A DNA stretch of 64,000 nucleotides from Tausonia pullulans (Eukaryota > Basidiomycota > Tremellomycetes > Cystofilobasidiales > Mrakiaceae): assembly GCA_951802195.1 (NCBI GenBank), contig OX637620.1:434001-498000 (forward strand), written 5' to 3'. Positions 26,418 through 37,755 of this stretch are shown in pieces. A program made the position numbers and the translations under genes. The notes beneath the pieces are model-generated. The model did no database searches, had not been told where the DNA came from, and worked only from the letters and a program-made list of their open reading frames with translations. Every line of letters begins with the position of its first letter. The first letter of the stretch is position 1.

Positions 26418-27912
26418 ATGGCTTCTACGACTCGATACAACAAGAAAAACTCGGGTGCGTGAAGGAACAAAGCGCGTACGAGCGTTGAACCAACCCCCGA
26501 TAGTCTTGGACTATTCTCCCACTGACCACCGCGTCACATCTGCCGTTACCAGCGGTAAAAAGAATCTTGCAAGAGGCGACCGAGCTCGCTAATGATTCCT
26601 GTACGGACTATACAGCGGCCCCTCTCGTGAGTCTCCTTTCGTCTGGCCCGTGCCGAGTGACTGTTGCTCTTGCGAGCCCGCCGGTTGACGCCGAAGCCCC
26701 CTCCGCTTCCTCAACCCAGGAGGACGACATCTTCGTGCGTATCTATTCCCCTCGGTTTGTGATGGCCTTCACTCATCCTTCTCCCTCTGGATATAGGAAT
26801 GGTATGCGACCATCCGTGGCGCCCCGGGGACCGAGTTTGATGGAGGGCTGTACCGCGTCCGGATCCTCCTGCCAGTGCGTTGAGCCATCCGAGACACTGT
26901 CGAGTCGAGTCTGATAAGGAGGCGCCCTCTTCAGGCCGAGTACCCCTTTAAAGCGCCAGATCTAATGATTCTCACTCCGAACGGCCGGTTCGAGACGAAC
27001 AAAAAGGCAAGCACTCCTCGCCTTATCTTCCCGCCTACACCTCGAACTAATCGTCATCTTACAATGGTTCACAGATCTGCATCGACGGCCTAACTTCCTT
27101 CCACGCAGGCTCATGGCAGCCTGCTTGGGGCGTCCGTACGGCCATCGTCGGTCTCATGTCCTTCTGGCAGCAGTCGAAGGGCGAAGCTCTCCAGGCGATC
27201 GGCGCGCTCGACTACCCTGTAGAGGAGAGGCGACGGTTGGCCAAGCTGTGGGTGCTGAACATCTCGAGCACGTATAAACAGGCTACACTGATGCCTTTCC
27301 TGGGATAGGTCGAGGTCGTGGAAGTGTGACAAACAAGACGGCTTGACGAACGAGGAAATGTTGCCTGAACCCTCCACTGTCGCATCGGCATCGTCGTCCA
27401 AGCCAGAGCCGGCATCCAAGCCGATGTTCATCTCTTCAACAGCAGCAGCAACCACCGACTCGTCGCTTCTCACATCACCCAACCTTTCGCCCTCACCCGC
27501 CATCGTCGTCGACTCTATTCTCCCCTCCGTCTGCTCTCTGCCACCACCAGAACTCGACGTGCACACCTCCTCCTCCTACCCGTCCTTTGCTCCGCCCGTT
27601 GAAGCTTCATCACCAACCTCATTGTCTTCTTCATCACTCGCCGTCGTTGCTCCTCTAGCGGAAGACCCCCCTTCACAGCCCGCATCGCCTCCCTCTCCTC
27701 GGGCACCAGTAAACGCCCCGATCATCACCCCACCAGCAGTACCAACCCCTGAAGCAGCAGCGGCGGAAATAGCCGCTGCTACTCGCCCGCAACAAGCTTC
27801 TGCACCCTCTCCAACGAGCTCGCACCAGTCGCCCGCTCCGCTCTGGTTTGATGCCCTCTTTGGGCTACTCGTTGCCGCGCTCGTGGTGGTTGTTGCGAGA
27901 CGGATGATTTAG
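26418..27912 (+). CDS. UBC6: UBC6/UBE2J-type tail-anchored ubiquitin-conjugating enzyme
   Basis: Ubc6-type E2 enzymes sit in the ER membrane by a C-terminal anchor and ubiquitinate ERAD substrates. The start MASTTRYNKKN leads to VKRILQEATELANDS, followed by a 15-nt exon encoding EDDIF (26720-26734), then EWYATIRGAPGTEFDGGLYR and YPFKAPDLMILTPNGRFETN. The catalytic cysteine is in KKICIDGLTSFHAGSWQPAW (TGC at 27078-27080). The TPNGRF..KKIC context replaces the usual HPN motif, as expected for this class. After KLSRSWKCDKQDGLTNEE comes a Ser/Thr/Pro/Ala-rich linker of about 150 residues, then the tail anchor FDALFGLLVAALVVVVARRM. About 330 residues in all, longer than budding yeast Ubc6 because of the linker. 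Confidence 0.93.
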
Positions 27913-28180
27913 GTTAGTAGTAGGAAGGAGGGAGGTTTGCGTGTGTGTACTGATAGGGGAGAGAGGGGTGTTCGAAGGGGACATGGATTGTGTGGAGAAT
28001 CGTCTCGAGTGTTCGTTATTGGCATGAAGCGAGGTGAGAGAGAGAGCGTCCAAAGAAAGCGAGCCATGCGGTGTTCTCCTGATTTCCTCGCCCTCCGAAA
28101 GTTACAGACAAAGCCTTCTATACGACTCCTGGATCCCCTCCTCTCTTCCCTGCCTTGTTGTTATCTGCAAGAGATGGTCT

Positions 28181-29126
28181 TCACACAGCTGACCGGACGC
28201 CGACGATTCGGTCGACCGCCTGATGTGACAAGTGGCCATGGTCAGCGGTGGCCTTGCGCTGCACAGAGGATGGAGCAAGTCTCACGCCACGGATATACGG
28301 AAGCGAGAGGAACGTCCCGATGAACGGGAGCTGACGCATAAAGTTGAGGATGACGGGGAAGAAGTCGCTGGGAGATGGGGGGAGGCGCGGGCGTTGAGTT
28401 GAGTGATGGAGCTCTCTCGCGACGAGGGACCGACGAGGGAGGAACGAGAAGACTCACCCGAAGAGGTTGAGGAAGCCAAAGGCCTCGATGCAGACCCCGA
28501 CGAATGGCCACTGTCGGGTGATGACGTACAGGTGAAGAATGGGGTCGTTAGCGAGGCGAGACGCGTACGGGCCGGGAGGAGCTAGAGAGAGGGAGAGCAC
28601 GCGCTCAAGACGGTTCTGAGGCGAGCCGCTTGCCCTTCACCAGTGAAGAGAGAGACGGACCTTGAAGAAAACGAGAAGAATGCCGGCGAAGAAGCAGATG
28701 GTGCCTCGGAGTTTCTGCTTGCGCGAGAAGAAGAGGACCGTCTTGGTGGGACCGATGATGAGGGTGAGGCCGGAGAGGAAGAGAATCTGGGAGAAGCCCG
28801 TAAGGGAGAGATGTTGGCTTGTACACGACCTGGGAAAGCGAGAGAGAGAAGACCCACGTTGCCAAGAGCGAGGAGGGCACCGTCGAAGAACATCATGCAA
28901 CCGAGGAGCATGAAGAAGACGCCGAACGAGGTCAGACCGACACCAATCTCTGCGGGAGGAGAGGGTCAGCGTCAAGTCTGCTAGGACTCAGAGGAAGCGC
29001 GCTCACTTTGCATATCTGAGAGCCTGAAGGGTTCGAAAGGCGGGTGGACGAAGTGATGTCAGTCCGGATGGGGAGGGCGACGACACGTAAGGGTACAGTC
29101 GGGGAGGAAGCGACGACGGACCACAT
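28181..29126 (-). CDS. GOT1: Golgi transport protein Got1
   Basis: Got1 is a small four-helix membrane protein of early Golgi/COPII vesicles that helps vesicle fusion. The first coding exon is just ATGTG (29122-29126). It is joined through a gtccgt..cag intron to GCTCTCAGATATGCAAA, giving MWLSDMQK, the conserved Got1 start. Following exons read IGVGLTSFGVFFMLLGCMMF, FDGALLALGN, ILFLSGLTLIIGPTKT, FFSRKQKLRGTICFFAGILL and WPFVGVCIEAFGFLNLFG. They continue with DFFPVILNFMRQLPFIGTFL and a final exon GAVDRIVGVRSAV. Transmembrane helices and the basic loop match family order. The total is about 140 residues with six introns in under 1 kb. It converges with UBC6 (268 bp between stops). Confidence 0.93.
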
Positions 29127-29563
29127 GACTGGAGGGAAGGAGCAATCGCTTCAGCAGAGTCTCCCTTTTACACGGAGACTACGGCACGCACTGTAGAGAG
29201 GAAGAGGCCTGGGTGGGGGAGGAGCAAGGTAGGGGGTAACGGTGTGGTGGTCGTCTGAGACGGGCTTCGCTGTCTCTCCCGGGGTGCCACGCGTCCGGAA
29301 GCAGCAGCTTGAGGTGAGGCGAGGCGCCGCTCACGCGCCTTGGCCAGCCAGCCAGCCGCCCAACCCTCTACTGTCTCGCTCTGGTTCACGTCGACTTTGG
29401 CAACGACGACGACGACAGCCTCGACATCCACCTTCACCTCCCCCACCCCTTTTCTTTCTCTTCCTTCTTCTCGCCCGCGGAACCACACGACTCCTCGGGC
29501 ACTCTCTGCCTTTCTGCCTCCCTCTCCCTGATCTCTTCCCGCTCGCGTCTCACTTGGATCAAG
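29127..29563. promoter_or_regulatory. GOT1 / large unknown gene divergent promoter region
   Basis: About 437 bp between divergent start codons. Strong C/T-rich blocks precede the plus-strand start. No specific site identified. Confidence 0.4.
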
Positions 29564-32500
29564 ATGATGAACCGACTCAAGTACGTCTAGATGGCCTACA
29601 TTCTCTACCATATGGGTCAGGTCTCCTTACTTCTTTCCGCCATGGACAGAAAGAAGAGCATTGTCAAACACGCCTCGGCAGGCGACGAGCCAACCGCATC
29701 GTCGTCGCCCACGTCGCCAGTCTCGCCCTCGTCGCCCTTATCACCCTTCCAGCCACCCTCGCTCGACTTCAACCTGCCCGAGTCTGACTTTCGGTCGTCT
29801 GTCATCCTTCCCGAGTGAGACTGGCGCCGCCTGCATCCCCGGATCGCACGAGTTCAGGCCTGATCCAACTCCGCTCGAACCTTCCCTTTCACGCTCGCTC
29901 GCATGCCTGTCTCCCTCTAGTCTCGGCCGTCGCTTCTCCTTACTCTCTCGGGCTGACCCTGCGTCAATCCAGGCAAGACTGGAAGAGCTCAGGACAACCG
30001 GCGGGACGTCGCTCTCACCCGACGAAGAGGTGCTCGTCCTCGAGGAGCTCAAGCGACTTCGCGTTGAGCACCACAACGCCTCGTCGGCGAGCCCCGCCGT
30101 TCACGTCATCACCTCGCCCATGCAAATGGAGCATCCCCTGCGTCCCAGGATAGACAAATCTGGCTACCAGGAGGGTGCGACGGTCTCGAGCCCAACGGGA
30201 CGAAGCCTCTTTGGTGGCTCGGGACGGGATCACCTTCAGTCCATCCGACGCGCTCAGCGCTCGATGAGCGCAAAAACCCTGGCCGCAACCGCCGATGACG
30301 GTGGTGCAGGCAAGGGCAAGGCGCGCGAGCTTGTCCTCAGTAATTTAGAGCCCCATGATGAGGTTCTCGACGGCGGTTTTGCGTCGTCGCCGGGAGTAGG
30401 ACGCGATGACAGCGGGTTCTCCCCTGTCACCTCGCCCTTGAACCACGACTTTCCCTCATTGCCGACCTCGTCGTCTTTTACGATGCCTTTCGATCCCCCA
30501 ATTACGACGAACACTTCTTCATCCTTTGACTTCGACTTCCTCTCCGGACCTCCTCTCTCTTTGACCTCGACAGAGACTTTGGCCAACACCAAGCGCAAGT
30601 CGCTCCTCGACACGCTTACGCCCGAGCAGATGAAGCGCGTCTCAGCTACGATCGCCAAGCTCGAGCACAACGTCGGCATTCCCCCCTCGGCCTTGCAGGA
30701 CACCTCGGATTGGCCCAACGAACACATTGCTCCTCACACGCACTCGCGTTCGGCGTCCTGTGTCGGCCGGCTCGCCACCGTCGTGGAGCCCGAGGGCGCG
30801 GCCGACGTCGATGACAGCTTTGAATCCTTGCCCATCGAGCAGGCACCCTCGTCAACACAGTCGCTTGCGTCGTCGGTCGCCTCCAGCCTCAACGGCGCGT
30901 CCCCTCAAACGAAGGGGTCGAGGCGGAACGGCTCCATCTCCATCGGCGACCTCGGTGATAAGCGGTTGAGCGGATACATGTACGTGGCACGTATGTCGCT
31001 GTCTGCCCCATCCATATAACTGACGAAATGGTCATTACTCCACAGCCCCGGCATGCCACGCCCGATCACACCGTCCAAGCGATCGCCTTCCTCTGCCTCG
31101 TTTTCAGCCCGCCAGGGCTCTTCGTCTCCTCTCCTTTCTACCCATTCGCCCGCCGCATCTGCTGCGTCCTCCCAGCCCATGGTCCCCAGCCCTTCCTCGC
31201 ACCTCCCCCGCTCGTCCGTCTCGACCCCACGCCGATTCCTCGACGTCTCCAGCCCAGATCAAACACACTCCTACATCTCGTACTTCTACGCCTCGTCCGG
31301 GATCGCGTCGCATCGCAACTCTGAAGCCGCCTCCGAAAGTGAAGCCGGCCCGGACGACGGCGGGACTTCCCAGCTTGCCGACATTCAGGCCATCGATACA
31401 GCTTTGCCTCTGAACCGGCTTGCGTCCAACGGGCAACTTGTGCCTGCCCCCGTCCCGGAGGGTCGGTTCCACCGGTCTTCAGCGCCTTCGCCTGAGCCGG
31501 CAGAGGACGAAGTCACTCAGTCATCGGAGCTGGCCTCCTCGTCCCATGTCTCCCTGGCATCCACGTCGTCTTCCTCGCACCACCGGGACTCTCATCTTGA
31601 GAGCGGCGGCAGATTCTCGAGCGGCCATCGGGGAGGCTCGAACGAGAACATCTTCGACGGTCACTCACTGGACCCCTCGAGGAACAGGGGATTTTCCGAC
31701 AGCGGCAGCCACCCTCGTTACCTCAGCGCCGTAAGCTCCTCGAGCCAGACGTCCTCTTACGGCGGCGAGATTCCGACGGCGTTGGGCGTCTCTCAGTCGA
31801 CGATCCACTCGGAGCAAGACAAGGAGCAGCAGCCGCAGATGCATCGACTAGACCCGGAGCAGAAGCGAGAGGAGCAGTTTGTCTCGGTTCCCCCCTCGCC
31901 GTCCCTGATTGCAAGCCCGCCTCCCTCCGCGTCCTCTCATTCGGACCCACACGTCTTGTCGAGATACGCGTCGTCATCAAGGGCCATGAACGGGCACGGC
32001 GACCACTACTCAACAAACTCACATATGGCAGTCTCCTCTTTTGGCGGCTCGGTCGATTTTCGGCACCACCACCTCCAGTCGGCCTCGGAGACCAATTCAT
32101 TCTTGCTCGACAACAGTGTCAATAATAACGCGTCGTCTGAGTCGCTCGACTCGCTTGCGTCGAGCTACCACTCGCTGGCGACGAGCGAGGCCGCTGCCCT
32201 CCGAGGGGTCAGCGCCTTTTTCCCGTCAGAATCAGCCTCGTCCGAGTTGGATGTTCAGGAGTCAGTTGGACTGTACTTCTCCCCGAGAGGAGGCGAGGAT
32301 CCAGAGAAGACGCTTGCAACGGTGCTCGATGGGATCTCGCGCCTCGATCTGGAGATGCTCCAGGCGAGACTGGTCGCAACGAGGACCGCTGCTCTCGGCG
32401 TCGAGATGGACATCGGAGCAGGGCTCTATCTTCCTGGCACGGAAACGGAGGAGCAGCTTAATGCGCGAGCCTCTGTCGGCGTCGAGGGCGGCACCGCTGT

Positions 32501-35500
32501 CAGCCTCTCTGTGCCAACCGTACAAGATCAGATTGAAGGCATCGCTTTCCCTCACTCGCCTCCACCGTTTACGACGCCCGTCTCAAATTACTCGGCTACC
32601 TTCTCCACTCTGCCTAGCAACTACCACGCCGACTCCTCTGCCTCGCAGTCACCGCATACTGGCGACTTACACTCACGCATTGCGCGAAGGCTGTCTCAGG
32701 CGCAGACACCGCCATCTTTAGGACCGGCTGCTCCTATCGACTCACCCAGGTTGCCTCTCTCTCCCAAGGTCATCTCGGACCCGTCGTTCGTTAGCGACGT
32801 GAGGCGGAAGATTGACGCTGCCGACGCCCAGATGCAAACCCTGAGAGGTACGTACCACGCGATCCGCCTTGTCTAGCTGCGCATTGATGTGCTTGCTTCT
32901 TTTTTGTTATACAGAGAGCCCGTCGATGCCTCGTATTGGCGGTGGCAAGAAGCCGTCGCGCTCAAAGTCCCTCAAGCGCAACCCGCCACAGATTTCCAGC
33001 CCGACATTCGTCTCCTCAACCGCCTACCTCCACACGACGCCCCTCTCTCCGCCACCAGCCGCAGCGCCTCCGGTACCCGAGTTCGATCAGCAGCAGCAGC
33101 AGCAGGGCGGTGCCTCGCTTACCCACTCCAAGTCTATGTCCCAGCGCTTCCGAAAACTCACGAACAAGCGCAGAGGCTCGGCCCCGGTTAACGAGGGCCA
33201 CCCGGACGGCCCTACGCAGCCTATAATGGCTCACACGATGCCCTCCTCCGGCGGCTGTCGCGGCGACGCCTTCTCGCGGCCCTCACTTGATCAAGTCATA
33301 TTCTCCAACGAAGATGGTGGGACTAGCAGCGGCGTGTCTTCACAGACGCAACGCGGCGTCGTCTTCCCCGCCCAGGACGAGAAGCGCCACGTCGCCCCGG
33401 CCTCCCCGCTACCCAAAGAGAAGGTCCAGAAAGCCAGGCGAGGCTTCCTCAATCTGCTCCGGCCTCGCAAGACCTCCACCGCCGCCAACTCTCTTTCCAC
33501 CGTTGTCCCTCTGTCTGCATCTGCTCTGTCCGATCCTTCACCTTCGCTGTCACGCGGTAATGGTCTTGCGCCGTTGGCGTCTCTCAACTCGACTCCCCCG
33601 CCCGCTGCTCAGACCCTCCCATCTAGTGCTCGGGTCAGCCCTGACCGTACGCCGACAATATCGACTGCGCCCTTCGCTCAATACCAGACGGAATGGCTGC
33701 CGATCAGGCCGTTCCCCTCCTTGGATGCCCCATTTTCCATTAGCGGCGCCCAGCCGCCCCCCCGCAACATCCACCATTCGCGCGACGAGGGATCCATCGA
33801 CGCTCTCTTCGACGCCGCCTCTCGACTCGGGATCGACCCTCTCGAGGTCGATTCCCTCCTCAAGCGATCCGCCTCAACCTCGGGTTCTCTCCGTGGGTAT
33901 CACTCGCGCGCGAGCTCCTTCTCCCGTCCAACGGACCTTCACACTCCAACGCTTTCTCGGTCAGCAAGCGTCGTTGCCATTCCGGAGGAGGAGCATCTCG
34001 CCCCTGCGGCGGCTGATATCGCTTTCGAGGACGCCGGAGAGTTATCCCAGCACCAGCGGCAGCAGCAGCAGGCTCGAACCCACCTCGCCTCGGCGGACCA
34101 CGACGCGTCGGCTGCTGCTACTGTTCTCTTCCCGACCCCCTCGGACGCTGTGCAGTCTGCCCTTCACCACTCAGGCTGGACGGCCTCCAAGCGGAACATC
34201 CTCCGACGGACCATCATCCTCCCCTCGGAGGCTTCGCTTCAGCCTCCCCTTCCCGCTGACACCGTCGGCCGCATGGCACCGAGCCCTGTGCCAGAGAACG
34301 ACGTCGTACCGCCGTCGATGTCGAGTCCGCTGAGCTCCAAGTTCCAAGTCCACTCCTTTGAGAGCGGGAGGAGCCCGTCAGGCTCGTCGAGCAACACCCC
34401 GTGGCCTCAGCGGAGCCGGACTGAGAGCGAGTCTAGCGAGTATTCTAGAGGAGGCCAACAGCAGCCGGCTTTGCCTAGTGACGGCTCGCTCCGGAGGCAC
34501 AAACACGAGAGCGGGGGAGGCGTCTCTTCCTTGTAAGTAACTGCTTTGTCTCTCTGCTGTCAGCCTGAGTCTGACGCCATATTCTCCTCTCAGCTATGAC
34601 TCATACTACGAGGGCGACGAGGACGAGGGAAGATCCTGGGATCGCCCGACCTCGGAGGACCGCCCTCCCTCTCGACCTTTCGTGCTTGAAGGCCAGGCCA
34701 TCGAGGTCCTCGAGATGGACAACGGTGATGTCGTTTATTCGGGTGAGTGCTCCCTTTCTTCTCGTTTTCTCGGTACCCACGCTGACTCCTGCTCTTTCTG
34801 TCCAGTCCTCGCCGGTCTCCGAGACCTGGAGGGGTTTGACGACGAAGCTTGGGATGGCAGCGCCGAGCCTTCAGACCGAGGCTCCTTCAATGGTTCCGCC
34901 GTTTCCTCTGTCGATGAACCTGTCCAGCTCACCTTCCGGGGGCAGCGCTCGGCTACATCGGGCCTCGATGTTCAGGGGACGCGCCGAAACCCTTTCAAGA
35001 CGTCCGCTCATTCACTGATCCGGCCGGAGACCAAGGTGAGCCTCGGCGTCAATCTATTCCATTCGAGCTTCGGGACTGACTCGGATGTTCATCCTCAGGT
35101 CTTCTATTCGTCCTCGCAGCAAGTCGCCGAGCTTATCGCCGAGATCTCTAAGGGCCACGATCAAGGCAGTGAGTAACGTCGCCTGAGTCAACCCAAGTTG
35201 TTCGGAGACTGAAGTAAGCACCTTACTTCTCCAGCTCTCCAATTCGCAACCAACAACACCTCCCCAACGACCGACTCCTTCCCTGCCAGTTCCAAGACCC
35301 CCGCTGCCCCTCTCAACCTCCCCAAGCGGTCTATCTCCATCTCCCGACGCAAGCTTTCCGCGACCGCTCGCAGCAATGCCGATCCCTTCGCTGCCCCTCT
35401 CAACCTCCCCAAGCGGTCTATCTCCATCTCCCGACGCAAGCTTTCCGCGACCGCTCGCAGCAGTGCCGATCCTTCCGCTGCCGTTGACACCGGGCGCGAT

Positions 35501-35641
35501 TCCGCACTCTCGAGCACGCCAAGCGGCATGGGCTCCGCCGAGGGAAATATCGAGCGGATGATGATCAGTCTTCTCCAGGCGGATGGAGGTACCGGTCGCT
35601 CGAAGGTCGCCAGTCATGGCTTGGACCAGGAGAAGCGATGA
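29564..35641 (+). CDS. Very large, mostly disordered protein of unknown function
   Basis: I do not recognise this gene. The start MMNRLK is spliced (gtacgt..cag) to KKSIVKHASAGDEPTASSS. After SDFRSSVILPD a second intron leads to LGRRFSLLSRADPASIQARL. Three long exons follow, rich in Ser, Pro, Thr, Gln and His. Short ordered-looking islands are TPEQMKRVSATIAKLEHNVG, HSYISYFYASSGIASHRN and EKTLATVLDGISRLDLEMLQ. The third exon is very basic (GGGKKPSRSKSLKRNP). The last exons are short and look conserved: PFVLEGQAIEVLEMDNGDVV, VLAGLRDLEGFDDEAWDGS and VFYSSSQQVAELIAEISKGH. Near the C-terminus a 29-residue unit is repeated in tandem. Total about 1,750 residues. The composition and short C-terminal islands suggest a scaffold or cell-polarity/signalling adaptor, but that is only inference. 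Confidence 0.72.
35303..35476 (+). repeat. Two tandem 87-bp in-frame units in the unknown gene
   Basis: Two nearly identical 87-nt units (35303-35389 and 35390-35476) encode 29-residue copies that include LNLPKRSISISRRKLSATAR. They differ at only a few bases, so the duplication is recent or kept uniform. The unit is basic with RRKLS and KRSIS, possible kinase-type sites. Confidence 0.93.
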
Positions 35642-37192
35642 CGGCGCTTCTCAGTGAGATCCGAATCGTGTCCTATCCTCGTTTTTCATCTTGTTTCTCA
35701 ACTTTCATAGGACTCGTACGCTCCTGTTGTACCTTTGCGCGAATTCTTCTGCATGTCGTCGAATTCGATTGGAGAAATCAATAAGTGCGGGCGACGTCGT
35801 CACTTGGGGATGATTTCCAGTGACCGTGTCTGGGTCACGGCCCTTTTTCGCCACTAGCTACTGAATCTCACGCAATGGGATATCTTGCAATCCAATTTAG
35901 CGCCTCTGACCAGGCCACGTGTCGTAATGGTTATAACATTAAATCCGTGTCACAGACCGCGCGTGATGGGGACGACATCGCTTTGGGCGAGGTCTGAGCA
36001 GGATGAGTAGGCGTCTTCTTTATTGCGGCCTGGTAGAAGCAGAGCACGGGCAGACCGCGAATGAATGGGAGAAGGACGCGCCGCACTATCGTCGCTGGAA
36101 GCGTGCAGGTCCTCACTTTTCCTAGGTATTCTAATGATCGAATCACTGGCAACTTGAAGCTGCACCGACCGTAGTAAATGGGAGGGAGCTGAAGGGAGGA
36201 AAGAGGCGGGAATGGCTCAAAGAAACGAGGAGAAAAGAAAGAGAAGGAGTGAAATTATTGACAGAGGAAGTGTAGGGGAAAGAGGGAGAGAAAGGAGAGC
36301 TGGAAGGAGGAAGAGGGAAGAGGAAGACAAATAGGACATCAGAAACGCACCCTACGACCATCACCATTCCCATTGCAACCCAACACCCAGCAGCACCCAC
36401 TGGCATCATTAGCACCACCACCACCAGGCAAGTCAAAGAATCGGGCAATAGTACAACTCAGCCGACCACTTCAGCTTCTATACGAACTTTCTTTTCTCTG
36501 CCCGCGTGTAAGCATCAGCCCGCACTCTGGCCGTCTCGACATCCCTCGACTTTCTCGAGCAATCTCGGCGACGCCTCCGGCCCCGTCCTCCCCGAGCACC
36601 CGCGCATGACTTATCTTCCTGCTGCCGGAGAGGTGGTAGATCCAGGTGGGGATAATGTTAAGAAGAGTGGGGCGGAAGCGCTCCGCGACCGGCGGACAGA
36701 CGATGTCGCGCAGCAGAGACGGCTCATTCGACGCGGGTGAGAAGACGAGCGCAGCCACAGGAGCCCAAATCGTCCACGCGACTGAGCACCTGACGAAGAA
36801 ATAAGACGTTCTTCCTGGCCTGACTGAGGCAGAGGACGGGGGTGGTGGGACGCAGTGACGAGCGTGAGTCATGCGAGCGAAGGTCTGACACTAGGGATGG
36901 AGGGTGAAGGAGAGGTGATGGGTGAGTTCAGCTTATTCAGGAGCCAAGGGATAAAGACATTTGAGGCACATCCACTAGGTCTCCCTATCGGCAGGCGCGA
37001 GATCGAGGAGGCGAGCGAGCACCTTGGTCCAGCCGGGGGAGAAGAAAAAGGTGGAGCGGTAATATAGGAAGCGTTGTTGGTCTTACCCATATTAGAAGAG
37101 ATTAAGGCATATATGTTCATTCAACCTGGTGGTCCAAAGAAATGGGCAAGCGCTGACCCGAAAGCCGGATGGTACCTCTTGTTGGAATTTAC
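35642..37192. other. Gene-poor region with scattered membrane-protein-like exons (minus strand)
   Basis: No complete gene can be built. On the minus strand, 36.9-37.07 kb contains YYRSTFFFSPGWTKVLARLL and 36.6-36.8 kb contains CSVAWTIWAPVAALVFSPAS followed by NEPSLLRDIVCPPVAERFRP. Around 36.35-36.45 kb is a Val/Met-rich hydrophobic run (CLVVVVLMMPVGAAGCWVAM). Near 36.0 kb is VRRVLLPFIRGLPVLCFYQA. Together these resemble exons of a multi-pass membrane protein, but order, frame and start are uncertain. It could be a decayed or low-expression gene beside the LINE insertion. The left 300 bp should be the 3' UTR of the unknown 6-kb gene. Confidence 0.3.
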
Positions 37193-37640
37193 TTTTTTTT
37201 TTGTATTTAAGTCATGAGTTATACGTGGAGAACGAGGTAACCCTATGAGAGATAGCGAGTTGTAGCTAGATAGAGGGAGAGCGGACATGACCGAGCGCGA
37301 GATCGTCGGGCGAGGCGCCGTGGGAAGAGGGTTGGCCGAACCACTGGGGATGGTTGGCCGGACGGCGTGATGGGCGCCGTGAGGGGGGGGGTTGGTCGAA
37401 CCACCGGGATGGTGGTTGGCCGGAAGAGGGTTGGTCGAACCACTGGGGATGGTTGGCCGGACGGCGTGATGGGCGCCGTGAGAGGGGGGGGTTGGTCGAA
37501 CCACCGGGATGGTGGTTGCAAAAGTGTGTTTTTTTTTGTATTTGAGTCATGAGTTATACGTAGAGAACGAGGTAACCCTATGAGAGATATCGAGTAGTAG
37601 CCAGATAGAGGGAGAGCGAAAGTAAATAACAGGTAGAAGG
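37193..37640. repeat. LINE copy 1 3' tail: two T-run-headed units plus two 99-bp units
   Basis: The sequence gtcatgagttatacgt, preceded by a T run and gtattt, occurs at 37211 and 37546. It starts units of about 90-110 bp that share gagaacgaggtaaccctatg. Between them are two tandem 99-bp GC-rich units beginning gttgg(c/t)cgaaccactgg at 37331 and 37430. The second LINE copy has three of the first type and one of the second. Confidence 0.9.
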
Positions 37641-37755
37641 AAAGCAATATATGGGTGTGGACATAGGCCCATTAAAGAGGTAAGATGTTAAGATGACCAG
37701 CTACATCAAGCAGTGGCTATGGACCAGCCATACTTCCCCACCCCAGACCTGCTTG

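Noticed and set aside
37354-37552. Short frames across the GC-rich LINE tail repeats
   Set aside because: They mirror the 99-bp repeat units in noncoding 3' sequence and are not separate genes.
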